Source: Symbiodinium natans
Lineage: Eukaryota; Sar; Dinophyceae; Suessiales; Symbiodiniaceae
DNA length: 64,000 nucleotides
Reading direction: 5' to 3'
NCBI GenBank assembly: GCA_905221605.1
Contig: CAJNDS010001112.1
Span: forward strand, 2,896,950-2,960,949
Below the pieces are notes generated by a model. The model saw nothing but the letters and a program-made list of their open reading frames with translations. It searched no databases and was not told where the DNA came from. Shown piece by piece: positions 31,500-41,861 of the stretch. The translations under genes and the position numbers were made by a program. Position 1 is the stretch's first letter. Every line of letters begins with the position of its first letter.

Positions 31500-33940
31500 C
31501 TGTGAGAAAGCAAAACGAGCGCACCTTTTCGAGATCCGAGGCCCTGGCCAGAGGATGAGGAAGAGCGGCACTGCGAGAAGCAATACAATGCCTGCAACAC
31601 TGCTGGCTCCCATCCTTGCTGACTGTCGCATGTGCTAGTCAGACCCCATCTCTCAGCATCTGGCATGCCAGCACGAGCAAACCAAGCACCGGCATGGCTC
31701 TGGCACAAGTCTAACTCGACTACCGGCTGCCCCGTCAACCATAAGCTGTGACGAAGTGGTTGCGCTTTGCTTTCAAGCTGACGGACCCCCCTCCTGTGGC
31801 AGCTTGTCCATTCAACAGGTGCGAACAGCCGGGGTCCATTTCAAAATATTGGAATTATGTCAGTTTGCTAGGCCCTGGGACAAACTACAACCTCTTTGAA
31901 AAAGTACAGCTCAGCTACTCCAAGACCTGGTCCTCCATGAACAGATGGATTCCAGAGCCGAAGCACTGCCTTCTTTGATAGTGCCGCGATGGCAAGGAAA
32001 ACCTGCTTAATTAACGTTTTTCACGGCTGGGCCGCAACGAAGGGGCCTATTCTGAGTACTGGTCGTCCCCGAATCCCGAAACCCTAAACCCTGCACACGC
32101 CGCGAGGGTCTCGACCCCGCAGGCACTATACGAGGCAACCGGGATACTTCTACTCCAGGTGCCACCAACAGGATAACGACGACTCCGCTGCCACCCCCCC
32201 ACACCCTTAAGCTGTGGCACTGGCCCCAAGGCCTCAACCGATTCTGGCAGTGCGGGCACAAGATCACCATCTATGATCGTAGTCGTTGTCCTCACTCCTT
32301 TTCCGGTTCGACGGGACCTCTTAGCGGGGTACTTCGGGGGCGCAGGTAGGGCTTCGGGTTTAGTGCTATCCGCCCTTGGCTGCTGCTTTTCTCGAACCCG
32401 GAAGCCAAATCCAATGCTAAGCCAGAGAACAAACCAGCAACGAAGCCTTCAGCCACAAATCCTCTGAAAAATCCTAAGCCTTTTGGCCTAAGTTTCTGGC
32501 GAAACTCGCGAAACCGCAATCATAGGATCCGATAATGCCGATAACTCCCGGCAGTAGCTGTCCCGACAGGATTCATGTTCTCAACTGTCCCGAACGTGTT
32601 GTTGGAACCAACGACATGTCTCCGGGACGGCTGCAAACTCGTCTTTGTACACTTTGCACAAGCAGTCCCCTCGAACCAGTTCTTGACTGACGAGAATGCT
32701 CCGGCATGCTCTGATAGCTCTTACGAAGCAGTCAAGGCTCGGAGACTACTGTAAAGAGCGAAGGCTCTCAGCGATTGTCAACTCGGCCTCAGGGAACCGC
32801 AAAAGGTGACGGTTCGGGTCGCTTCCAGGTGCCGGTGCTGGGGCTGCTGCCTGGCCCCGTGACCGAGACGCGCATCTGGCCACAGCGTGAGAAAACCGCC
32901 AATGCTGAAAGATTCGGGCTTGCCTTCTAGAGCCTCGCAACTGAAATTGTGAGACTTGTCTGTCTTTCAACGCTCGACTTGTCGATGGCCTCTTATATCC
33001 CTACACAGGTCATACAGTCACAGAGTTCGAAACTGACTCATTCTGGCTGTGCTTTCGGAGCTGTGTACCAGCATCTTGGATTGCTATGGATTTCTCAGAG
33101 ATCCGATTCCAGTGCCGAACGGCAATACAACATTACAACATGCACATCCACCACTACTGGTCTGAACGGTACTGTACGGTACTGTACTACTTCAGTGCAC
33201 CAGCGGCATGTCAATGTGAAATGGGCAGAGCTTCGCAACACAGAGCTTCGCAACACAGGGCTGCGCGGCATATCGTCCAACGCCCTCCCCGGTCCGAATG
33301 CGCTTGACACTTCGCCTTATCTTGTGACAAACTGCACACGATCCACTGCAACACCAACTGCCGATAGGAGCATGCCGAGACAGAGAGGCTGCGAGAGAGA
33401 AAGAAATAGGTCATGACAACAGCCAGCTAGGCAGTTACACCAACACACACATGTATCTATAAATATACACTCACAAGCCTTCGCACACGCACCTGCGCAA
33501 GCGCAGGCGAGCAGACGTCTTTCATACTTCTGAGGACCTTCTTTGTTGTTTCGGCGGTGTTGTTTCTAACTTGGTTGCTCCAATCTGGTTTTTGCAATGT
33601 GGTTTTCGAACGTGCTGTCCAGCCTGTCTAAGGCAATTCTCTACTTTCTTTAAGCAACTTGTTTCGACGCTGGTTTTGTTGAAGGTGTTGTGCTGGCTTC
33701 TCCAAGGTGGTTCTTCCGTGGTTGCACTGGCAAGGTGTTTCTTTGCAAGGCTTGTTTGTCAAAGGCGTTTTTTTACGGGATGTGGTGGTTGTGGAAACAT
33801 CGCCCAACGTGATTTTCTGATTTTGCAAGGTATATCAATATCCTTTTGAGCTGGTTTGGGTGACACCTGCGCTTCAACATTCCGATGTCAAAGACCACGC
33901 CCTGCTTTCTGACCAAATGTTATGTTTTGAACAGCCTCCG
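31500..33940. other. Sparse region, no firm gene
   Basis: Unique sequence with a few open stretches (for example minus 32895-32750, ending ELTIAESLRSLQ) but no family signature or consistent exon series. GAGCTTCGCAACACA is duplicated at 33227-33256. GTTTTTG-rich sequence occupies 33560-33790. Confidence 0.4.
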
Positions 33941-33984
33941 GTTGCCATTGCAGATTTCGGTCGTGTCTGAGGCATGGAGGTTTA

Positions 33985-34314
33985 GGGTTTTGCGGCTGTC
34001 CGACCCGGCTGCTGCAATTTGAAGCGGGGCAGGGCCGGACACGGGAAAATCTAGAGGCCCGTAGCAAGAAAAAACCTATTGTGACGAATCCACGCACGAT
34101 GCATGAGATTTTTGAGGGCCTGTCGCTGAAGCAGGATGACAAACACAGTTCTTCGGGCTTGCACAGCGATGATTCGAGGAATGGCACCATGTCTAGGCTA
34201 GTAAAAAACTGCATTACAAGCGAAGGAATGGGAGTTCTAAGTACGTCTGACAAGCGCTCATTCCAGGCATACTCACCTATTTCTGTCACCTTCGTTGGCA
34301 CGGCAGCAGAGTAG
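33985..34314 (+). CDS. Terminal exon of an unknown protein
   Basis: The plus-strand frame runs from just after a TTTAGGGTTTT stretch to a TAG at 34312-34314: TRLLQFEAGQGRTRENLEAR, SKKKPIVTNPRTMHEIFEGL, SLKQDDKHSSSGLHSDDSR and an end VTFVGTAAE. Composition and lack of stops favour coding, but the minus strand over the same bases is also open, so strand is not certain. No family recognised. It would be the clearest plus-strand gene in the first half of the window. Confidence 0.45.
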   Translation, partial: GFCGCPTRLLQFEAGQGRTRENLEARSKKKPIVTNPRTMHEIFEGLSLKQDDKHSSSGLHSDDSRNGTMSRLVKNCITSEGMGVLSTSDKRSFQAYSPISVTFVGTAAE

Positions 34315-34377
34315 GTGGTCGTGTCTCCTGCAAAAAGCTCGGCCTACGTCCGTTCCCTTTGTATTTCGGGCTTGAGA

Positions 34378-34505
34378 GTCACACACACAGACAAACACAA
34401 ACACACACACACACACACACAAGCACAAGCACGAGCAAGAGCACGAGCACAAGTACAAGTACAAGCACAAGCACAAGCACAGACACACACACACACACAC
34501 ACACT
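34378..34505. repeat. CA-rich microsatellite
   Basis: (CA)n with ACAAG/ACGAGC hexamer-like interruptions; no gene. Confidence 0.95.
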
Positions 34506-34902
34506 GGGACGACCCTCGAGAGGTTAGTAGGTGCTCACACATGCTCGGCAAGCTGTATTTATGCAAGCTCGGCAAATTGCAATCAGCGAGTGAAACTGCA
34601 GGTACGTCTAGCTGATCAGGCCAGATTTCAGCACGAACACTTGACCCTCTTCGTTGGGTCACCAGTCAAGGTCGTGGGTGACGATGAAGTACACAGGTTC
34701 GCACCCTCTTTCGAAGGAGTCGTCATTTTGGGATTCAGGGTATCATTGTGTCACAAGCACTGAGACTGTGCAGGTACATAGATCAGGCGTCCCTGATCTA
34801 TATCCTTGCCTCATGTCACTCAGCTTCGTTAGCAGAGGAAGTGACATGGGCACCTCTGCCCCTTGAGATTTATCAATCCTTGGCATACAGGTGTGTACAC
34901 AC

Positions 34903-35160
34903 ACAAGCAAGCAAACAAACAAACGCAACAAACCACAAACCACAAACCACAAAACACAAACCACAAACCACAAACCACAAAACACAAAACACAAACACAA
35001 AACACAAACAAGAAGGCACAAGGGCACAAGGGCACAAAGGCCACAAAGGCACAAAGGCACAAAGGCACAAGGGCACAAAGGCCACAAAGGCACAAAGGGC
35101 ACAAAGGCACAAAGGCACAAAGGGCACAAAGGGCACATAGGGCACATAGGGCACAAAGCA
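34903..35160. repeat. Compound minisatellite (ACAAACC, then GGCACAAA)
   Basis: About 90 bp of CACAAAC-type units merge into about 150 bp of GGCACAAA/GGGCACAAAGG units of 8-10 bp. All six frames show long repetitive open stretches that are not genes. Confidence 0.95.
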
Positions 35161-35169
35161 CAGAAACAG

Positions 35170-36600
35170 CGCCAGGCTCCCAGGCGCAATCGTGCTGGCC
35201 GCAACCTCGGAGTCGATCGTTAGGCAACTGACTCCCTAGTCACCTCAGACCCAGTTGAAACGCCCCAAGCGCCCAGCCGGTGGGGAGATGCATTGCGCGC
35301 ACCTGGCATTCAGCAAGCTTCGGCAAGCTTCGGCAATGTGGACACCGCCAGTAACTTCTACCACAAGCTTGCGCAGCATGACGGTGATGATGGGGGCTGG
35401 CCATCCTCCGAACTTCAGCGCAGGCGACGCGAACATGTCTTGGTGCATCTTTCGCGCACCTCCTGCACGAAGCCCTGGAACGCAAATAAGGACGCGCGCC
35501 CTGGGCTGCAGAGGCTCTGCAGGCCTGCCACTCAGTTCAGGACATTTTGGGACCAGTTTTCCGGAGTTTTTTGGAGCCCACTCTTGGCCTGATAGGCTGA
35601 CGATCAGAAGGCGCGGGCTGTCTGCGAGCCGGGCCTGTAGCCAGACCAAAGATCATAAGACGACACGTGGCGACGGAACCTTGCCTTGCCCAGGCCCAGT
35701 CGCTCGGCCGAGTTGATCCTGCAAGGTACTCTCAGTGCTCTTGCTGTCTCTTATGCTCTCTTTGCTCTTCTCAAGGCAACATCTCTTTTTTGCTTGTAAA
35801 GTCTCGCGTGCCGGTGCCAACAGCCACCTTAGGCAGAACCTCTGGCACTAGAGCATGAGGATGCGAGCGAAGCTACAGAGGTGGACTCACGGGGATCTGC
35901 CAAGCGCAGCCTCCTCATTTGCCTTGGACGTGCTTTCCAACATACGAAAGGCAGCTCGCAAGACGTGCCAAGTCTTGGACACTTGTTGGACAACTCCACA
36001 AACCCTAAACCCCTTTTTCATGAAGCGCGGCCTGAGGTTGGTGCCAACAAACTGAAAGATAACAGAGATGTTGAACCCCTTTGCCATCCAGGTCTCACGC
36101 CGGGCTCTTCCTTTTTGAACCCCTAAACCCTTTGGCTCAAACCCTTTGGCATAACGAGAACCAGCGGCCAGGCGCTGTCATCCTTGCACGCGCTGATTGG
36201 CGCGCATGCTTCCGGTCGTAGACCTTGTTGGAGCGGACCGCGTTCGCCACCTGCGGTCTGGGGGCGAGGAAGGACGAAGACGCCAGTTAGTGTGCTGGGA
36301 GGACGGGAAGTCGGCCGAGCGGCATCTTTGAGGAAGGCGGATTGTAGCAAGTTGTGCCCGGCCTGAACGACAAGCTCAGATTCATAGAGCCGAGCGCGTT
36401 GAAACATGCTGCCTGTGGAGAAAACTTGGCCGTCTCCACCAACGAAAGCTTCGCCCGGTCCTCCTGTGCAGCAGAAAAGCAGCAACGCCCCTATGCTTCT
36501 TCACCCTTTTGGCCCCGCGCGCTCTGACGGGTCCGTGGCTGCCGAACAGCCCTGCTAAACCCTAAACCCGAAACCCGAAACCCCCTCTTCGGGGTCTTGC
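35170..36600. other. Region with ambiguous open frames
   Basis: Both strands carry frames of 120-150 residues at 35245-35716, and the minus strand at 36123-36485 reads AFVGGDGQVFSTGSMFQRAR. No family, no consistent splice pattern. Short CCCTAAA and CCCGAAA fragments occur at 36000-36012, 36120-36132 and 36555-36585. Confidence 0.35.
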
Positions 36601-36603
36601 ACC

Positions 36604-36807
36604 ATGTCCTGGCTTCGCTGCATCTCCTCTGCAGTCAAGCTGCCGCTTCCTGACAACGAAGTGATCCAAACTCGCTCCATTCACACTAATGGCGACATGC
36701 AGGCGCTCACCGATGTCAAGGATCTACCCCGTACTGTTCCAGCATGGTTCTCGAAGTTTAGTGGCTTAGTGAATCATGTCAATGAATGTCCAGGAGCATG
36801 GCAGTAA
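36604..36807 (+). CDS. Small candidate open frame
   Basis: From an ATG just after a CCCGAAA fragment: MSWLRCISSAVKLPLPDNEV, ending NHVNECPGAWQ and TAA, 67 residues. Plausible composition, no recognisable domain, no supporting neighbour. Confidence 0.25.
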   Translation: MSWLRCISSAVKLPLPDNEVIQTRSIHTNGDMQALTDVKDLPRTVPAWFSKFSGLVNHVNECPGAWQ

Positions 36808-37324
36808 GCAAGGATAACGGCGACCAAGCGGCCCGAGGCGCGCTGCATGCTGCTCTGCAACAAGGAAAGTGACTCAGCTGGCAGCATGGACTGGTGACTA
36901 GTGACTAACGGGCGGGAAGGGAGAGCCTGGGAAAGAAAGAAGTAAACGTGGAAAAACAACGCAAAACAGAATGAAACACAATCCCCCCCTCTCACTCACA
37001 CATCGGGAATTCCGGAATTCCTAGCTGCCCCTGAAGCAAAGCAGCCCACGCAACTGTCAAATAACAAATGGTGCCTCTCAGGGCACCCGCACTCATCGTC
37101 TATCAAACCTAGCAAACTCGATACAAACCGTATCGCAGCGCACATCCGTCTGTAGCTTCGTTGCACACGGTACTGGAGGTTGCGGATGCTGTGTGCCGCT
37201 GCTGCAATTTTTTCGCATCAGCGGTAGGGGTTCTTCGAGGCCATCAACCCCTGAAGTTCCCTGCGGACATAGCTGGATTCACACATCAGACGTCCGAAGC
37301 TTGCGGCAACCGGGCTAGATGCTG

Positions 37325-37891
37325 TCAAGCGGCGCACTCGGTGCAATTATCCTCGACGGCTTCAGTATGGAAGTCCTTGTGAAACAGGAACGACAGGAAC
37401 AAAAGCTTGAACGACCATTCTCCAGTGGAGACACCGGTGCTTAGCTGGAGAATGCCAGAGCTCGACCCGCATGCCACTGAAAAACCCAGAGCCGTTCTAG
37501 CTTTCAACGCCGAACACCTTGCCAGCCATGAACGAAACACTTCATAGCGAAGCAGGTGGCCTGAGCCACCACTAGGCCCAGTGTCACCTAGGACTCGGCT
37601 GCTACTTTGGAGAAGATATTTCAGGGGTTGCAGGGTTTTGCACCTGCTGCCATGTCCAGCCACAAGGATAAGGTCTGCACCCACACGAAGGAGTGAAGAG
37701 CCCGCATGTGGCCAATGGCTTGGATGGTACCTGAGCTCGGAATTTCGAGCTTTCCCAGCACTCCACCGCGAACTCGACGGTTCGTGCCGAAACGTGCCGA
37801 TGACATGCTGACACCAAGACACGATAGGCAGCTGGATGAGCACAACGCTCAGAGATAGAAGCGTGTCTCTTTTGAGCCACAGGGTTCCCAA
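37325..37891 (-). CDS. Candidate exon of unknown protein
   Basis: Part of a 188-codon open frame. The stretch at about 37600-37450 (SRVLGDTGPSGGSGHLLRYE, then VFRSWLARCSALKARTALGF) looks most like protein. No family recognised and start unknown. Confidence 0.3.
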   Translation of the reverse strand: MGTLWLKRDTLLSLSVVLIQLPIVSWCQHVIGTFRHEPSSSRWSAGKARNSELRYHPSHWPHAGSSLLRVGADLILVAGHGSRCKTLQPLKYLLQSSSRVLGDTGPSGGSGHLLRYEVFRSWLARCSALKARTALGFSVACGSSSGILQLSTGVSTGEWSFKLLFLSFLFHKDFHTEAVEDNCTECAA

Positions 37892-38169
37892 ACGTCAAGG
37901 CAGCGTGGACATGTACTCTATATTGTACTCTGATTTTGTGGGCTGCGCGTAAGCCTAAGAGAGTCTAAGTCAAACCAGCGCGTGCTAGACATGGAGAGAG
38001 CAAGAGTCCTCAAGCTGTGGACGAAGCAATCGCACTCTGCAATAATCTGCTCCAGCACCTTGGATCTGCTGGTGATGTGATTGCTGGCGTTGGCTCTCCT
38101 TGCTCACCTGTCTTGCTTAATCTCAGCCATCAAAGCAAAACCCGGCAAGCAGCAATGATTGCACCGGGG

Positions 38170-38510
38170 GGGCGGGTGAACCGACCTGAAGCCGAAGCCG
38201 AATTCGTGAAGCTGCATTGCCGTGGGTGACGCCGCATTGTGACGCCGCTTCGTCTGACGCCACATTGCGGGGCGACGCCGAATTGTCCCCTGACTGAATC
38301 ATGGCGTGAAGCCCAATTACACTGTGACGCGTGGGAATTGTGGCGCCGAACTTCAGCCTGACGACGAATCGTGAAGCCGAATACTCCCTGACGCCGAGTT
38401 GTACAGCCGAATTCCCCCATGATGCCGAAGTGTGAAGCCGAAATACCCTTGACGCCGAATTGTGACGCGGAACTACCCCCTGCGCCGAATTAGCCTGACG
38501 CTGATGCGTC
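38170..38510. repeat. Diverged satellite: TGACGCCGAATTGTGAAGCC-type units
   Basis: At least a dozen imperfect copies of a short motif, GACGCCGAATTGT or GAAGCCGAAT, spaced about 20-30 bp. Copies differ by substitutions and small indels. No coding frame survives the whole block. Confidence 0.8.
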
Positions 38511-39209
38511 TACGCCAGCAGGATGGCTTGGTGGAGCCACTTTGGGGCTTTTGCTGGAGCAGCTTTTGGAGTCTTTTGGGTTGAATTTGCGCCCGAGCGA
38601 CAGCCCCCCAAGCTTGCCGAGAGTCGGCGGTCGCTCGGGCACTACAGTAATTCTTCCCGCAAGAGAGCCCTTGGTGAGCGCCTTGATCATTCCACATCTG
38701 ACGAACATGCGCACTTGAAGGACTTGCTCAGTCTCGCTTCTATTTGTTCCAGGCTCTGTGGAGGCTTTTTGGGAGGTCTTTTGGGTTGAGTTCGTGCCCC
38801 CAGAGACCCATATAATTCGGCTTCGCTACGCGTCTTTCGGCTTCGCCCAACTGAACCGTTTACACACCTCCCCCTCGGCCACAATGGCAAGAATGGTCAA
38901 CCATCGTCATCGTGCCACTCAGTTCTGCACCTGCCTGGCACATGGCAAACCCAGATCGAGAGCCTTATGGCAAGCAGCAGTGCGTTGCGTGCCGCTGCAT
39001 GCTTGCCCGTGCCCCTTCCAAGAACACCGCCGCGGACTGGAGAGGAGAACTCCACCAGCTGGAAGCTGCGCCACCCTGCCTTGCATGCGCCCATTTCACA
39101 CAACTTCTAGGTCCAAAAGTCGTAGGAAACCTATGGGTTTTGCAGTGCCGAGGAGGTGGCCCGCTGCGTTCATGGAGCTCTGCTTCACCTACGTTGCGGC
39201 AGCGCAAAG

Positions 39210-39256
39210 ACAGCAGGCGGCCGGCAGGCGGCCGGCAGGCGGCCGGCAGGCGGCCG
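39210..39256. repeat. GGCGGCCGGCA minisatellite
   Basis: Four copies of an 11-bp unit containing NotI/EagI-like CGGCCG cores. Not a multiple of three. Confidence 0.9.
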
Positions 39257-39360
39257 CACAATTCTGAGGTCCAGAGTCCAAGGGCGCGGCTCAACTCCGT
39301 ACCCGGTGGAGGATCCAATCTGCGAATGGGAGAGTTTGGCGTGCCCAGAGAGCCCAATAC

Positions 39361-39448
39361 CCCCCAATTAAGGAGTATCCCTTAAATAAATTTAGACTAT
39401 ATAGGGATCCTTGATATGGTTTACGGCATCTATTCCTTAATTAAGGGG
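39361..39448. mobile_element. Small inverted-repeat element (88 bp)
   Basis: Ends CCCCCAATTAAGGA and TCCTTAATTAAGGGG are inverted, with an AT-rich centre containing TATAGGGATCC. It resembles the GGG/TTAA-rich small elements elsewhere in the window. No target duplication could be fixed. Confidence 0.6.
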
Positions 39449-39619
39449 ATATAATGAGCTCTTTGGGTGACTGATTGCGTACGCTTGTTCTGTTGTAAGC
39501 ATCAGGCTCCAGCTTGAGGACCTGTCAGATCATTCTCTTGCAACTCACTTGCGAGGATGCGAGACAAACACACTTCACTAACTTGTGCAGAATGCGCAGC
39601 TTCCTGCAGCACAGAAGGC

Positions 39620-41300
39620 CTAAACCTTAAGCCCTTTTGACCCCGCGAGCTCTGCCGGGTTTCACAGCCGTCCAAACCTTAAGCCCTAAACCCTAGATCC
39701 TCGTCATTGCTAGTATCCAGGCATGTCCGGCCTGAGCGCCAGAAGCTGCTAAAGCAGCTGCAGAAAAAGGACCTGCTGGAAGGCTGCACGCCTCAACCTC
39801 ATTCCACAGCAAAAACATAGAGACGTACCGATGGGTATGACACTTGTGCCCCACATCACAAGCGACTCCAGCTTCTCTGGGCAGGCTCAGCCCATGACGA
39901 TGCGCACCTGAATGCCAGTGCCCCGCCGCATCATATGTGCTGCTCCACATGCTGCATCCATCCCTCTGAGGTCATCCGAGGCTCCAACTCCTTCCAGCGG
40001 TCGATGTGGCAGTTGCAAACCTTTCTGTCAGAGGAAGCCCTCAGATCTCCTACCATCCCAGCCTCGCAAGCAAGGAAACTGATGATGCTCTTTTATTTCA
40101 TGCGATCTGAACGCAATCTGAGGAATCAAGGCTGTTCCTCAACTTCACGTGGGCGATCGTAGGCGTGCACACATTGAAAAAGGGCAAGCAGCATGACGAA
40201 GCACTTACACCAGTCTTCAGTGGTGAGGATTTAGGGTTGAGGGTTAAGTGTTAAGGGTTTAGGGGTACATCTGCTTTGGCTGCGTGTGTTGACTGATGTA
40301 GCTCCGACGTCATCTCCAGATCGAGATTGGAACATTGGGCTTTCACGGCCCACAGACACACTTTCACACAAGAAGTATGCCAAACAACACCACTTCGACT
40401 GCAACTGCAAAGGCTCTCATCAACATCGAGTCGGTTTAGTTGCAGTGATCCGGGTGCCCCACGTAGGAACCCCCCCCAGCTTCGCTGGCGGGCATGAAAC
40501 TCAAGGTCAATAGGCACTTCAAGCATATGCTCGTGCTGCCGTGGCCAAGGAAGGCGTGGCTTGGGATGGGGGATCGCCAAAGCTCACAGGACATTGGACG
40601 TTGTTCATGGTGCCCGTCCGTCTGCGAAACAGACTTTTCGCCTATGCGATTACACCACATGCCCATTGCTACCCCATTCTACATTCCCTCAACCTGCACT
40701 ATCAGAACAAAATCGCAACTGCCCATCGAAAGCCAAAGATGCCAAGGCTTTTGAGGCCTTTGGCCGTTGTCCGCACACTTTGGCGGCATGCCCAAGCTGA
40801 CATTTACCGTCGCGGACTCGAGCGTCGCGCAGCGCCGCGCAGCGCGCCCTGAGGAACTCTTGTGTAAACAGGCTCAGGCCTCGAAGCTTTCTGGCATCTG
40901 CGTCTTTGAAGGCCTTGCAAGGCCCATGACACTAGGCTGCACTGCTAAAGCCAAGTTCTGCCAAATGGCTCCCCCCCATAAAGCCCAGCCAAAAGTGCGA
41001 CGTTGCTCATCCCCTGTCCTTTTTGACACTGGAAACTGCGTGACCCTAAGGTGTCCCTGAATCCATCGCCTAGGACAATACAAACTCTAGTAAACTCTAA
41101 AGGTTTGCGGCTGTTGCACTACAAACAGGTGAGAGCTCCACTGGCGCGAAAACTGCGAGACAAACCGGCCGGGCGCACACATCCCAACTTGACGTCAGCA
41201 ATTGCGGGAAGCGCTGAACATTCAGGCCAGTCTAAAGCGAACTGAAATGTCTATCTTATGTCTCATCTGGTAATCATTCGCACCCACGAATTACACCCCC
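39620..41300. other. Mostly unassigned spacer
   Basis: One short plus-strand stretch after GTATCCAG (about 39718-39810) reads RPERQKLLKQLQKKDLLEGC and could be an exon. Another at about 40533-40740 (EGVAWDGGSPKLTGHWTLFM) is possible. A degenerate TTTAGGG block lies at 40228-40263. Nothing else is convincing. Confidence 0.3.
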
Positions 41301-41310
41301 GGCCTCTGGC

Positions 41311-41670
41311 TCAAAACCTCACGAATCTTGTCTGGCTGCAAGAATAAAGCTGGGTTCCTTTGCACTTTCCACACATGTTTGCGGAGTTTCGCTCCCTGGT
41401 GGCAACCTGAACTTCTTCAGCTGCCGCACCCCTTGAACTCGTTCCCGGAGTCGCAGCAGTTGTTTTTCCCACTTGATTCTCCCGTTTTTGACCACTTTGC
41501 TTGTCCCTCTCTTCTTCTGCCGTGTTTCCCAGCCCGATAACCTCCGAGGACGATTGTGCTGCTTCGTGCTTGCCAGCTCGACTCTTCCAACTCTCACTCT
41601 CGCACTGTCTCTCTCCTTCCCAGCTGCTTAGTTTCCCTTCCGCTGTCCTCTTCCGCCTTCTTGACGCCAT
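41311..41670 (-). CDS. Small highly charged protein with a Cys cluster
   Basis: An intronless frame of 119 codons from ATG 41670 to TGA 41313-41311. It starts MASRRRKRTAEGKLSSWEGE, is rich in Glu/Lys/Arg/Ser throughout, and ends with a C-x2-C-x7-C cluster (CGKCKGTQLYSC). Probably disordered and possibly nuclear, given the basic N-terminus. No family recognised. Could be a first exon of a longer gene or a chance frame. Confidence 0.4.
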   Translation of the reverse strand: MASRRRKRTAEGKLSSWEGERQCESESWKSRAGKHEAAQSSSEVIGLGNTAEEERDKQSGQKRENQVGKTTAATPGTSSRGAAAEEVQVATRERNSANMCGKCKGTQLYSCSQTRFVRF

Positions 41671-41861
41671 TATCTTGAGTCTGGGAATTAACCATAACGG
41701 CTTGAGCCTTGAGCCGTCCTAGACCACCTTTTAAGTCCAGTCGTGAAGAATTCGATGCATGCAAAACCGAAAAGCTTTATTGTTGCACGGACTCTGATGG
41801 TGTTGTTGAAAGCTGTGGTTCAAAGCAGGCGGCCGCAGCACGAAACAATTGCATTTTCAGA

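Noticed and set aside
34743-35231. Cys/Leu/Pro-rich frames resembling metal-binding repeats
   Set aside because: Frames of the GGCACAAA minisatellite; no unique sequence supports them.
35700-35725. Match to the 5' end of small-subunit rRNA (GTTGATCCTGC)
   Set aside because: Eleven bases only; the following sequence does not resemble rRNA.
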